DNA of 64,000 nucleotides from Fulvia fulva (GCF_020509005.1 NC_063015.1:2542001-2606000), one strand, 5' to 3'. Counted from the first letter of the stretch, positions 1-11,284 are shown. The notes: generated from the letters alone by a model not told the origin. Translations and numbers: made by a program.

Positions 1-165
1 GGTGACGATGTCGCCGTAGTTGCTGGTGCGGTGGCCCAGCAGGACGTGCGGGATGGAAGCGAAGAGGCCTTGTTTGTGAGGGGTCGCGGGCGGTGTTGCT
101 GGCGCGATGAAGGGCGAGGGGGGTTCCGGCTGTGTTCTGTTGTTGACGCTGTTCATCGCCGACAT
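1..165 (-). CDS. N-terminal fragment of an unidentified protein, runs off the left edge
   Basis: The minus strand is open from an ATG at 165-163 to the first base of the window, 55 codons without a stop. The predicted N-terminus is Pro/Ser/Thr-rich and low complexity for about 35 residues, then becomes more ordered (GLFASIPHVLLGHRTSNYG). That pattern looks like a disordered leader before a folded domain. I do not recognise the family. The next gene (589 onward) is divergent, so 166-588 would be a shared promoter. No intron is needed in the visible part. The call rests only on open frame, codon texture and position, so the start could differ; a second in-frame ATG lies three codons in. Confidence 0.4.
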   Translation of the reverse strand, partial: MSAMNSVNNRTQPEPPSPFIAPATPPATPHKQGLFASIPHVLLGHRTSNYGDIVT

Positions 166-588
166 GGTCGTGTGCTGCCGTCGACTCTCATCCTCTGCTG
201 GCACATGCTGTTGCAGCCAGCGCCGTTGCTGCTGTACAGTACCTGTATGTTGCCAGTTGACTTTCACCAGCGCTTTCCACTACTGTAGAATTGTAATCTT
301 GCTGGCGTGGATTGGCCTTGCTGCTTCCGGGGTAGTGTCCGTTTTCCGACGTCATACCTGGCGCGTGGTCACTGGTGGCAGGAGTGGCTACGAGCTCGAG
401 TCTCTTGTCGGCTACTTCTTGTCGTGCAGCGTGCTGCCATACAAGCAAAACAAGCTCCCGTCTCCTCTTGCTCCCCCACCCTTACGGTCCTGAAACTACT
501 TCATCCAACCACACGACCTGTCATCCAAATCGCACGTCTCGAGTCAGCCCCGTAACCAGATCTTCTACCTCAACACAACAAAGCGATC
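166..588. promoter_or_regulatory. Intergenic region between divergent genes
   Basis: Non-coding stretch between the left-edge minus-strand fragment and the plus-strand gene at 589. It is pyrimidine-rich on the plus strand just before 589 (CTCCC, ACCTCAACACAACA runs), as is common before fungal start codons. Short ORFs here overlap one another in several frames and look like chance. No specific binding site recognised. Confidence 0.4.
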
Positions 589-1197
589 ATGTCGAACAGA
601 GTCGTGACCGTTGGCGGTGGTGCCCTCCTCGCAGGTGTTGGCTACTACTTCTACCAGGCTGGCGCTGACCCAAAGGTCGCCCAGAAGAAGGCTGAAGGCT
701 CGTGGCAGCATCGCCCAGACTCGATGCAGCTCCAGCTAACATTCATAACTCCAGCCGACGCCGCCAAGCTCTCGCACGAAGTCAAGGGCCACCTTCCAGG
801 CAGTGGCAAGCAAGCAAAGAAGGACGCCGAGGTCGCCGGCTCCGAGATCAGCAGCAAGCTGAACCAGCTCACTCGCGACGCCAAGAACGAGGCATCTAAA
901 GTTGACGACAAGCTCGAGCAATACCGCAAGCACGCCGCTGCATCGCTTGAGAAGACTGGCAAGGAGGTGACGAAGGAGACAAACCAGGCTATTGACAAGT
1001 TTGACCAGAAGGTCACCGATGTAAGTGATACACACTTCTGCCACGCAGGAGGGCAAGGGCATCAATGGGCAGGCGGCGACGATGCTTGATGTCGGGAGTG
1101 CTATTAACGCTGGGTTTCATCATTCGCTGACATCGTTCTACAGGGCGCAGCACAAGCAAAGAGCGGCATCTCCAGCTGGTTCGGCGGCAGCAAGTAG
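589..1197 (+). CDS. Small calcofluor-white-hypersensitive-type protein, three exons
   Basis: Best model: exons 589-697, 755-1020 and 1144-1197, 142 aa. The N-terminus has a Gly/Ala/Tyr-rich membrane segment (about residues 7-25, VTVGGGALLAGVGYYFYQAG). A long Lys/Ala/Glu-rich amphipathic helix follows, and the end is short (SSWFGGSK). This organisation matches small Pezizomycotina proteins usually annotated 'calcofluor white hypersensitive protein', recalled by family pattern and not searched. The second intron (1021-1143) is ordinary GTAAGT...AG. The first (698-754) has a CTAAC branch site and a normal AG. Only a GC donor at 698 keeps frame, because the nearby GT at 702 gives the wrong phase. 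Reading through without splicing would add 19 residues in frame, so an unspliced first segment cannot be excluded. Likely membrane-anchored; molecular function not known to me. Confidence 0.65.
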
Positions 1198-1644
1198 GCC
1201 GTGTCGCGGTACGAGGCGTTTTCACGATGTTCCGAGTCCATGCATGTAACAGAGAATACCAGTAATTGCATTTCCCACACCTTGACTCGTTCACTTTTCG
1301 CTATGAACATCGAGTTGACGACTTCGCAACTGCCTAGTGAACGCATGAAATGTGACGAGATGCGCAGAGGCAAGCACGCATGTGATCGAGCCGGCTATCA
1401 CCCGCGCCTGACATCCAACCACACTTTCAAACGCCTCAAATCTGCCAAACTCTCAACAGAAGCTCGACTGTCACACTCTACGCACTCCACAAGCAACAAC
1501 ACCGCCAATCGCCCGCTAGACAAGATGTCGCTGAAGCGTGCAGCGGCAGAAGAAGAAGATGAACCAACACGCACTGCCAAACGTCAACAGGTGCTGCGAA
1601 GTGAGAAGAAGGAAGATGGCGAAAAAGAGGTGTGTTTGGCGCTT
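1198..1644. other. Intergenic, contains an orphan 5'-exon-like stretch
   Basis: Lies between the convergent stop codons of the small membrane protein and the GH3 gene. From 1525 the plus strand has an ATG in fair context, preceded by a pyrimidine/CAACA-rich leader. About 35 codons of charged sequence follow (MSLKRAAAEEEDEPTRTAKR...), ending at 1629 right before GTGTGT. Only 16 nt further on the sequence becomes the antisense of the GH3 C-terminus. The stretch therefore looks like the first exon of a gene whose remainder is gone. See findings. Confidence 0.4.
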
Positions 1645-4629
1645 TCAGTTCTCCAGCACACCTTGCAACGGCAAATCCCTGCTCGAAGCACCCACCCAAA
1701 CCTTCTGAGTAGTGTTCCTCACATACCAATCCTGCTCCTCCACACTCCACGAACTAATATTCCTCCTCGTCACTTCGACTTTGAACGTAGCAGTGGCATT
1801 CGGCTCAATCCACAACTTCTCGAACCCTCTCAGCTCACGGACTGGATCGTATGGACCACCACGGCTGATGTAAAGCTGTGGAACCTCATATCCAGCAACC
1901 TTACCAGTGTTCGCGACAGTCGCCTCGACCTGGAAGACAACGTCGTAAAGGCTTGGGTTACCACCTGGCGCACCGCCCGCCTTGGGGATCGGCTGAGCCG
2001 AGCTGTTCAGTGCATTCTCTGGGATGAAGCCAGGGAGGCCGTAGTGTGGGTCCGAAGAGGCGGCGGTGAGGTTGGTGGTGTTCAGCCAGGGGTAGTGGAA
2101 GAGGGAGACACGGGAGAAGTTGCCGGGGAAGACGTAGTCGGCGCTGTTGTTGCTGATGGTGCCGAAGGTTGGTGCTTCTTTACTGTAGCCCTGGAATGGA
2201 ACGTACGCGGAAGTGTTCCTCTTGGTGATCTTCAGGTCTCTGTACTTGAAGGTCGTGTAGCTGAGACCGAAGCCGAATTCGTAGGTTGGGGTAATGTTGA
2301 ACTGATCGAATGTGCGGTAGTCGATGAATTTGCCCTCGCTGTGTTGGATTTGGGGGACTGGGTGGTTTGGTGTGTAAAGCACGTCGACACCGTAGTCCTT
2401 GCGGTCCTTGCCAACGGTGAAGGGGAGCTTGGCACCTGGGTTGGTGCGGCCGTAGAGGACGTCAGCGATGCTGTTACCACTCTCTTGGCCAGGGACACCA
2501 GCCCACAGGATGGCGGTGATGTTCTCGTGGTTCTTGTACTTCTCGAGTTCGACTGGACCAGTGGAATGGATGACGAGGATAGTGTTGGAGCAGTTTGCAG
2601 CGACCTTCTCGAGGGCAGCATCGGCGCCTTGTCAGAACGTCAAGTTGTTGCGGTCACCGAGGTTGCCGTCAACCTCGACGTACCACTCTCCAGAGTTTGA
2701 GTTGGCGAAGAAGATGGAGACGTTGGTGCGGCGGGCAAGGTTGTCGATGGATGTCTTGGCGTAGTTGTCGAGGATGGACTCGTATGCACCGCCTCGGGGG
2801 ACGACCTCGTTCTGGATGGCAGTGTCGGGCGTAACGAGGTAGGTGAAATCAGCACTGCCGGAACCCCAGGCCATACCAAGGGTGCCATTGTCGCATGCGC
2901 GGTCGGAGCAAGAGTTGGGACCCTGTGAGTTGCCACCTGCATCGTAGCCGAAGACTGCAGTCAATGGCTCCTTTCCGGTGAGAGGAAGTGTGTTCTTGAC
3001 ATTCTTAAGGAGAACAGTGGACTCTGCGCCATGCTTGCGGATAAGGGCGCCGTGCTCTGCGCGCACATCGACGTGGTGGTTGACCTGCGTGATGCCGCCC
3101 TCCCCGACCAAGTGGTTCTCGTAGCCGTAGGTGTCCTTAGTCCAGGACGAGAAGTTAATCTCATCCCGCTCGGCGTCGCCCTCGACGGAGTAGAAACCAG
3201 CCATGATACGAACAGCCATGTCGTCGATACGCCATGCTGGGACAGTACCGTTTAGGACAGCAGCTGTCAAGTTACCGCCGTACCAGGTCTCGATCGTGTT
3301 GTACGAGGTCGTCTCTCCAGGCATTGTCATATCGAGACCGGCAAGCACGCTGGCAACACCAGAGTGAGTGCCGAGCCAATCCGACATTACGAAGCCCTGG
3401 AATCCAAGCTCGCCTTTCAGTACATGGTTGAGAAGGTACGAGTTCTGGCATGCCTGGGAGTTGTTGACTTGGTTGTAGCTGCACATAATGGAAGCGACAC
3501 CAGCGCGGATACCATCGGCGAAAGGCCACAGGTACAGTTCGTGAAGCGTTTCGTCGTCGAGGTTGGCTGAGAATGGCTCTGAGATGTTGAAGCCATATTG
3601 CTTGGAGTCGGTAATCAAACGGAAATGGTCTTGCTCGTTCATGATGTAGTGCTTTCCACAAGCCATAACACCAGCAGACTGAATTCCTTTGATGCTCTCG
3701 GCGAAGAGCACACCGGTAAGAACTGGGTCAGGACTGTTGAAAGAAAACTGTCAGCTATGCTCGATACTCACGTCGCAGCACCTCGGGGTAGCTGGTACTG
3801 GGCCGGAGGTGTCCATCAATTCGGTCTTCCCTGAAGCCTTCCCAATTTCTGCCTCCCTCTGGCACACGGCCAAGCGGTCCAGCGACAGGACCAAGCTGGA
3901 TATCAACGCCTTTATTTTTGTGCTCTTGCTGCCAAACAGAAGGGTGTTAGCTATACTCGAAATCCACGTGGCAATGTCTTAGCAGATGGTGCCAGGCATT
4001 TCTGAGACAGACGATGCCTTCTACCCTTCGGTACTTACTCCTTGTGCCCGGCCACGATCGTATGCGACCTTCTTGTCCCAGGTTGCGGCAACGTTGACTC
4101 CTGCAGGGAAGACGGATGCGTAATCGGCGAATCGGATACCAGTCGGGCTGTCTTGAAGACACATGCCACGGAAGGCCAAGCGAGGGATGCCACCAGTCTG
4201 GCCGACACATCGCTCAAGCTGCCAACTTTCGGCGTGTCAGCTTTTCGTATCCCCTCTAATCATATACTGATTTTACTCACCCAGTGCCAGTTGTCAAATT
4301 GACCTTCTCGACCAGGGTGAGCTGGCTGACAAAGTCGCGAGCCTTCTCGTAGGCACCAGACCAGTCCCCGCGACCCTCGGTCCATGGTGAAGGGTATTTC
4401 GGTGGGCTTGTCTGGAACTCTACGCTTCCTGCTACCACGTTCGGGTTCTCATCTTCGAAGCCCGGGTAGACGGTGTCGGGATTCTGGATTCATCGGTACA
4501 AGAATCGCCGTCTCGTGTAGTAGCACTCACTGGCGCACCATAGTTATTCTTCGAAGCAGCCAGGTTGGAGTAGTCGTAGGCAGAAACGACGCTCGCGGCT
4601 GCAATTGCAGCAGTAACGAAGGAACGCAT
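1645..4629 (-). pseudogene. GH3 beta-glucosidase, secreted, interrupted by a stop and a lost splice donor
   Basis: Exons (minus): 4629-4531, 4483-4281, 4225-4039, 3928-3831 and 3733-1645, 892 codons, the usual size of fungal secreted GH3 beta-glucosidases. The start is the Met that gives a clean signal peptide (MRSFVTAAIAAASVVSA). Family landmarks are all in order: the Lys-His-Tyr block near residue 223, the nucleophile motif GFVMSDW with Asp about 314, the GQESGN block, and a C-terminal fibronectin-III-like domain with FGFGLSYT. The enzyme would release glucose from cello-oligosaccharides outside the cell. Two lesions are visible. Codon 563 (2634-2632) is TGA where the family has Trp; the frame stays open on both sides. 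Intron 4 (3830-3734) has a good branch site and AG acceptor but begins GG, not GT; the nearby GTGAGT (3771) gives the wrong frame and a 38-nt intron. Introns 1-3 are canonical. Everything else is conserved, so loss is recent, or these are sequence errors. Confidence 0.85.
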
Positions 4630-7079
4630 CGTCGCTAGGGAATTGAGAGGAAGCAACTTGACCGAAAGAACAGAGTATGCGGCATTTTCTCCTACCTAAA
4701 TACTATATTGGCCCTCCACGCGGCTGCCACGCGATCTGCCCTGGTCAGACAACGCGATGATCGTGTCGTCACGGCAAGAGCCTTGCTTTCCATTGTTGTG
4801 TGGACCTCGGATGTGGTTCTGCACCTGCTCGTGGGATCTTCTTCGGCGCTCCACGCCATCAAATCCATAGTTCCGCCGGATCCCATGGAGGCCCAGCTTT
4901 GCTGGAGGCGGGACCTCTCCGGTCTCTCCAGTATCGATAATCGTGGGGGGGATTTGGGTTTGCTATTCGGCCGAAGTGCTCGATGCCTCACGCCAGAAGC
5001 AGTGTCATGACTTGCCCACAAAGTCTTCAAAGGCATATTCGCACGACCTAGGTCGCGTCTGGGGAGTCTGCATAGTTATGTATACGGTGATGTCGGTATA
5101 AGATATACCGAGCTCAGAAGCCAAGAGACTAACAAGTTTCGCTTCTCCAGGATTAGCGGGCCCGTGTACCGATATGGTGGGCCAAAGTCGGCAAGTGGGT
5201 GAGTACGAACCAGTTCGTGCTCCATGTCGTCTGGTAGTGTTCGACACTTGACCTGCTGGTGGAGCATCAAAGAGAAAAGTGCCTCGCGCCGGAGTTCCTT
5301 CGCCTTCCGTGACTGAAATCTTTGCAGCCAAAGTGCGGGCACGCTCGATCGGATCAGGTCATATCCGATCGCTCATGTTGATCCTGCAGAGAGGCCTCGA
5401 CGTCCCTTGAATAAGTCATCAGATTGACGAGATGGTGTGTAGCCTGCTTGCAAACAGCGAGCTGCAGGGAAGTATTGTGCATGTCAGTGGTAATTCCACT
5501 TGAACAGAATGCAATTTGGCTCCTGGTCCACATCCCGAGTGATATTGATATCGTAGGCGATGATATGGGGCAATGGTACGCCAGCGTCACCATCGGCATG
5601 CCGTGCGAAGAGGTTCTGAAGGCGGGCGATGAGCTCACAATGCCGAGCATCCGGTTTGCCAAGGTGATGCAGCAGTTCTGTCGGCCAGAGTGGTCTCTCC
5701 CTACCGTGATAGGACAAAGCCTCTGCTGTGGGACGGAACCGGACTCTCAGACACACATCGCCGGTGAGCTATATGGCTTTGGGTAGAAGCTGGGTTGTTC
5801 CATCAGCAATTATTATCGAGACTTTGCCGTGGACGATATCACCTGTGAGCAAGGACCGTGTAGTGCTGCACGATGCAAATTGCTTCCGCTTTACTTTCCC
5901 ATTGCCCCGAGGGCCTCCGGTCGTTGTTCGATCTCAACTACGCCGGTTAGGCAAGTATTACTTAGTGATATAGAGGGCTTGGCTTACCTGGCACAGCGAT
6001 GGCTGCTTCACAAGGCTTGTCAAACGGCCGTGGATTTCTGGCCTCAACAGCGGTGACCGTGATCCGTGTCCCGTCGAGGGCCTTGCAGCATCCTGCTGAG
6101 CACTGCCTGGTAGAATTGGCATGATGTGGACGTTCGCGAGTCGAAGCGTGGCAGGCTGTTTGTCCTTCGCCTTCCTTGGGCGAGTCCTGTAGGAGAACAG
6201 GTACACAGGATTGGCGCCTGGGAGCATCTAATGCGTGAAGCAGATGGACGGCGCCTTGTTAGCGTATCCTCTGTAGCAATGTTATGGCGGAGGCTTCGAA
6301 TGCTGCGAATGCTGACACTATGAGATATTGATCACTGTCTAGCCTCCTGTGGCTGCTGCAAGTCAGAGGAGATGAGGCTTGATACCCAGAAAGTCAACGG
6401 CTGAGCGAGCCACTGGCGCGCAGCGAGACTGGAACGTGATGAAGCACCGGGAGCACTCGGTCGCAAAGAAGCATATCATGCCTGTTTGCTGGGATGACAA
6501 GATTCGGTGTCATACGGTCCGCGTCCTCGATGACATGCCGAGATCTTCGGTGTTGCAAAAAACTTGCAGGAGGGAAGACAAACGTATTGCCAAGTTGTAG
6601 GGCTGCATGGAGGTTGTCTGACTGCCGTATCGGTGTTCGTCCGCGAAAGTCTGCTCTCATGCATATGCAGGGATACCGAGGTAGTCTATGCCATTGGTAT
6701 GCGGTGCCTGCCGTAGCGCATCAGAGGCGCCATCTCTGACAGCCTATATGTAGGAGGTGCTGTATACTTTGATGAGGAAGAAGGAGTTACACCCCGCGGG
6801 CAAGACGGCTTCGGCAGGTCCGCACGGCGCTTGTCCAAAAGTAGAAACACCCGCTCTCTGCAGGAGTCAGGAGTGAATTGTGAATGAACTGTAGGAGACA
6901 TCGTTCAATACTATACTGGCGCTCCAATGTCTATAGACTGTCTCATCCCATATACCATACAATCATGAAGTTCGCATCAAAAAATCACCAAGCAGTAGCA
7001 ACCATCGCACCGTCGAGCCCAACCGAAATTCTCACTCTCCCTGACAGCAACATCCTCATGACCACCCACCATCCCAACC
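4630..7079. other. 2.4-kb region without a supported gene; weak minus-strand coding-like patch
   Basis: Upstream of the GH3 gene. No ORF here has a recognisable domain. On the minus strand between about 6235 and 5005 there are successive open stretches with intron-like edges. One is an exon-like block 6189-5987 bounded by CTACAG and GTAAGC; others are open blocks at 5756-5484 and 5331-5005. I could not join them into one protein or recognise a family. This could be a decayed or rapidly evolving gene. The rest (6330-7079) shows nothing. Confidence 0.3.
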
Positions 7080-8678
7080 TCACTTCTTCTCGCCGATAGC
7101 CTCAGTCTTCTTGCGAGCAGCAGGAGATGAAGATGCCGGACGCCGAATGCGGCAGCCAGACTTGCCACGCTTTGGAGTCTCCTTCGCCGTAGCACCCTCG
7201 TCGACCTTTGATGCCCACTTGGAGGCAGCCAGACCTTCGACCTTGGCCTCCGAGCTCTGCTTTGCCAAGATCTTGACATCGCCGGGCTTCACGTTCTTGC
7301 TTGGTGATGGTGTACGTGATGCTTTGCCGGCCGCCATGCGCTCGCGCTTCTTGGCGTCAGCAATGTGAGCTTCTGGGGATTCGCCGGCTGGTACGAAGAC
7401 TTTGGTTGTCTTTGGAGGACTATCTGGAGACTTGATTGTACGAGCAGTGGCCAACTCTGGGGTCTTGATGATGCTTGGCTCGCTGATAGTGACGCTCCGC
7501 TTGGTAGTTTGAGTGGAACTTGGTGTGGGGGCCTTAGCAGAGGAGGGCGTTGGTAGAAGAGGAGCGAAGTCGATGAGATCGACATCGCACGATGGCTTGC
7601 GCTCCTTTCCTGTGTCCATTGGCGAGGATGGGCGAGTCGGTGGCACGACCGGCGATGTCGATCTGGACTTAGACTTGGGAACTGCAGGCTTCTCCTGCTT
7701 TGTAGCCAACTCCTCCTCCACACTGGTGCCACTTGCTGCCTTGGACTCTGCAGTAGCAGTCGAAGTCTCGCTAGAAGTGTCGCTACCCTTCCTCATGTTC
7801 AACCACTCCTCTGGCTTCTTCAGTGGTCCGACGATTGCCTTCTCGCCTACCATCCTGATCGCAGCGTTTTGTTCTTGCCACCAGCGTGGAACGTGGCGGA
7901 TGCCAATCTGGTGTAGCTTCTCCTTGCTCGGCATCTCATGCTTGTAGCGACAGCCTTGCTGGACATACATGCAGTCGCCGTGCAGAATCCAGTATGTACA
8001 GTACTCTTTCTTTTCCTGGTCAGGGATCACACCGGACGGAGGTGGAGTGCTGTCTTTTGGGTAGTAGCCGATGCGCTCAGCAGCTTCCGCACCTGTCTCT
8101 GAGCGGAGGATAGCATCGATGACGCTTTGTGTAGCGTCGGTGGAAGTAGTGATTGCCGGTGCTGGCTTGACCGGGTCGGAGCGACGCCAGGACATCGCAG
8201 TCTCCGAGGCAGAGACTGGACGCTTTGGCACAGTGACGACACTTGGAACAGAGCTGATTGCAGTGCTGTTGTTGAGCGCCTGTCGTGCCAAGGCGTCAGG
8301 AGCCAAGAAGTGCTTGGTGTTGGTGTTGGCCTGGCTGCGAATGTATGATGGCTCGTTCTGTGGTTGACTGGTAGACCTCTGCATACAAGTACTGGTGGCA
8401 GCATCGACCTCAACCTGGAAAGTAGTGCCAGAGTATGGCGCACTACCGCAATAATGCAGACCATAGGCCTGCGCCGGAGTAAGGACGCGAGGGACATTTT
8501 GCAACTTCACACTAAATGGAAGCTCGTCAGCTGGAATGAGTGGAACCGGAAGACCATTGTTGCGGGCGATGAAGTAAGTGAGTCGGGACTGTCCAGGTGC
8601 AGCAGTCACGACTGAAGGCGCGCTCGGCATACCGGGCATGAAGTTTGGCTGCTGGGTGTATGTGTTGTACGTAGACAT
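7080..8678 (-). CDS. CCCH zinc-finger protein with long disordered C-terminal half
   Basis: Single exon, 532 aa. The Met at 8678 follows an A-rich leader; a longer in-frame extension to 8807 is open but looks like untranslated sequence. One CCCH finger of the C-x8-C-x6-C-x3-H type starts at about residue 227 (CTYWILHGDC...CRYKH). It is followed by a short conserved-looking helix (RHVPRWWQEQNAAIR). Such fingers usually bind RNA, so a role in mRNA metabolism is inferred from the domain only. Residues 310-532 are Ser/Pro/Lys-rich with many SP/TP sites and a basic tail, suggesting phosphorylation and nuclear location. The N-terminal 200 residues contain an ordered-looking block (residues 30-80). 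No paralogue nearby. Confidence 0.85.
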   Translation of the reverse strand: MSTYNTYTQQPNFMPGMPSAPSVVTAAPGQSRLTYFIARNNGLPVPLIPADELPFSVKLQNVPRVLTPAQAYGLHYCGSAPYSGTTFQVEVDAATSTCMQRSTSQPQNEPSYIRSQANTNTKHFLAPDALARQALNNSTAISSVPSVVTVPKRPVSASETAMSWRRSDPVKPAPAITTSTDATQSVIDAILRSETGAEAAERIGYYPKDSTPPPSGVIPDQEKKEYCTYWILHGDCMYVQQGCRYKHEMPSKEKLHQIGIRHVPRWWQEQNAAIRMVGEKAIVGPLKKPEEWLNMRKGSDTSSETSTATAESKAASGTSVEEELATKQEKPAVPKSKSRSTSPVVPPTRPSSPMDTGKERKPSCDVDLIDFAPLLPTPSSAKAPTPSSTQTTKRSVTISEPSIIKTPELATARTIKSPDSPPKTTKVFVPAGESPEAHIADAKKRERMAAGKASRTPSPSKNVKPGDVKILAKQSSEAKVEGLAASKWASKVDEGATAKETPKRGKSGCRIRRPASSSPAARKKTEAIGEKK

Positions 8679-9171
8679 CTTGTTGTGCTTGAGATTCTGT
8701 GGAGTCGTGCTGTATAGTTGTTTCCGCTTCCCGATCAGAAAGTGTTCTGTAGCACAGATGAAGAAGATACTGGTGCTAGATATGTCTGTCTGCGCATATG
8801 CAAACAAGAGAAATCAATTGCTAGCGTGGTCGCCCTAATGCTTGTCTCAGACAGGTCACGATTGCCAGTAAGAGACATATCGCTAGCAGGCAAACATCTG
8901 GGCGTTGAGGTATAGCTGTGCATGTCAAAGGAATGTGGCATGTCAAGCATGTATGAAGGAGCTCAATGTCCTGCATTGCAAGCATAATGCGGTGGACAAG
9001 ACATGCTCTCAGGTCACAGGGATGTTGGCCGGATGGCTGCAGCGACCATGTCTGCAGGTGTCCGTCGGACCCCTAGATTGTGTCACCTCGTACGCAAGGA
9101 ACATCTCGCATCAGCCACGCGCTTGACGAGAGAGTTGTGGAGGGCAGTCCGGTGCGAGACTTTTGATATTC
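8679..9171. other. Intergenic, upstream of CCCH gene and downstream of esterase
   Basis: About 490 bp. The part next to 8678 is AT-richer with an A/T-rich leader and is the likely promoter of the CCCH gene. No ORF with domain support, no repeat and no RNA gene recognised. Confidence 0.4.
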
Positions 9172-10904
9172 CTAAAGCTTGGACCTGATCCAGCCCAGGA
9201 TACCACTGCCTGCATGGCCATTGACAGCATCCCACACCTCGACGTCGTTCCATCGGTCATCAGTCCAGATGTCCGTCACTCCATCTGCTCGTAGTCGCCT
9301 CATCTCTCGAACGTCGCGAGTGCCCCAGTCCAGGCTATCCCCCTTCACGAAGGCTGAGAATGCCTGATTCCAGGGTCTCAGAATCTGTTTCTCTTCTTCA
9401 AGCAAGCCGCCGTCTAGTCCCCAGAACCAGATAGACATGTCGGTAGCGTGCGTCACGCCCCAAGCTAGCGGGTAGATGACCTCTGTGCCCTTTGTTCTCC
9501 AGTCGAAACGGTATCGTAAAAGGTCCTTGCCAGGTTCTAAGCCGCCGTTCACCAGCGCACGGTGGAAGCCTCGCTCTAGCCCGTGCACCTGCATATCCGC
9601 GTAGAGACGGCCGAACGCATCTGGCCAATCTTTGCTACCAGCTGGTAAACGCCGCTCTGGGCCGCATCGCTTGGCCATGAGTTGTCTTACTACGTGTTCT
9701 GGGTAGTCGGCGCACAGTCTTGTGAAGACTGCTTCGTAGCTTGCTGATGGAGATCGCCATGCTTGATAGAGATGGTGCTCATCTCGACACTCCCCATTCA
9801 TCAGCTTGATTCCACGAGCCTTCATACGCCGAGCGAAATCTGCGTTGTTGATGCTAGCGATCATGTCCTTTGAGATGAAGTGGCCGTCTGACAGCGCTCT
9901 GAATTCATGGAGTTTCAGCTTTCCTTGGGCTGAGATCAAGTCGTGTGAGTTGACTCTTCTCAGTCGTTCCAACTTCTCACTCGCGCTCAATGTCAATGGG
10001 ATGTCTAGCGTAGTTAAAAGCTCGTCGAATTGTTTCTGATGCTCGGGTAGTGTCTTGGGCTGGACCCCTGGAGAATTAGACCACATTATGGCCCTTTTGA
10101 TGACGGCCTTGTGGTCAGGGACGAAGTACAGCTCGTGAGCGAGCTGTTGGAAAGTGCTATGTGACCCTGCCGAGTACCCTCCAATGGTTATATTGTCACG
10201 ATCGCCACCAAAGGCCGCGATGTTGTTCGACGTCCACTCCAACGCCAGCCTCTGGTCCCAGAAACCTTGGTTACCTGTGGGCTCGCCTAATAACGTTGCC
10301 TCAGCTTGGAGCTCTCTACTAGCCAAGAAGCCTAGGGCATTAACACGATAGGCCGGAGCAACCATGATGGCGTTGAAAGACGTTTCGCCGAAGAGTGGCG
10401 CGAGAGCCTCAGGTGGCATGTTCGGGCTCCCCCATTGTAAGAAGCCACCTACAGACAGAAGGCTATCAGCGATACTCCGGCAGCACAATCCGATAGCTCA
10501 GTCTACGAATTGCACCATTGAACACACGCACCATGTATATAGACATAGACTGGCCAGCCTTCCTTAGGAGCGGACCCGGATGGGATGTATATGTTCAATT
10601 GCAGACAGTTTTCGTCCCACATAGATTCATCGGCTGGTCCCATGAAGCCCGGCTGAGGACATACTGCTGCTCTTGCTGAGAAGCGGCCAGGGTTGCTCCT
10701 TGTGCCATAGCGATAGTGATGCGGCAGCGGTCTCGCTTGTCGGAAGCGATATGGCCCTACTGGAGGCAGTGCATACGGAAGACCACCGAAGTAGTGGCAC
10801 AGTACCTTCGAGTCTGTAGGAGATGAAAGTGTTGCACCCTCGATGCAGCCGAGGGATCCAGCTTCGATAAGGTAGCTTTCGCTTCGTGCCTGTTCTTGAG
10901 GCAT
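9172..10904 (-). CDS. Type-B carboxylesterase/lipase (alpha/beta hydrolase)
   Basis: Two exons, 10904-10532 and 10448-9172, joined by an 83-nt GTGCGT...TAG intron; 549 aa, normal for the type-B carboxylesterase family. The splice restores the oxyanion-hole motif HGG (residues about 124-126). The nucleophile elbow is GGYSAGS with Ser about 217. A WGVTHATD motif near residue 460 is the likely catalytic His region. No signal peptide is evident, so an intracellular ester hydrolase is more likely than a secreted lipase. The substrate cannot be inferred. Members of this family often sit in accessory or secondary-metabolism loci, but no such partner genes are next to it. No lesions seen. Confidence 0.88.
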
Positions 10905-11284
10905 TTTGGCGGCGTCGACCGTGGTGGCACTTCTTCACGACACCATCATCTCGGCAGTATGATCACAAACAGCCACAATCAATGTACAGCCGGAGAGACG
11001 AAGACGCGAGTGTTACTGTAGGTCGAGGATGGATCCTCAATGGAGAACGGGTAGGTCTAGAGTCAGTCCGAGAGCGAGGTCGGCATGATCCTGGTCGATC
11101 ATCTTGATCGTTCATCGAACATGATCCCGAATCGGCCAGGCACGATGATAGAATGCATTGCAGGAGGTCCTTGCTTGACTGGCATGTACAATGCCCAGGT
11201 GGGCTCTTCTCTTCTTCACCAACACAAACTCAAGCCTCGCGGTAGGTATCCATCTCTGTTGTCTGCTGCGCCCTAGTTCTAATC
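10905..11284. promoter_or_regulatory. Shared intergenic region of esterase (minus) and lectin gene (plus)
   Basis: About 380 bp between divergent genes. It contains a GATC/CGATCATGATC-rich patch (11080-11130: CCTGGTCGATCATCTTGATC and a related TGATC further on). This patch could be a binding site cluster or chance. No ORF supported. Confidence 0.35.

Noticed and set aside
1201..2700. 499-codon plus-strand ORF
   Set aside because: It is the antisense of the GH3 C-terminal domain from 1645 on. The minus-strand frame has clear family motifs and the plus-strand product has none.
3734..3771. Canonical GTGAGT...CAG intron in the GH3 gene
   Set aside because: It would be only 38 nt and would shift the frame before the PDPVLTG block; the acceptor is kept but the donor must lie at 3830 to keep frame.
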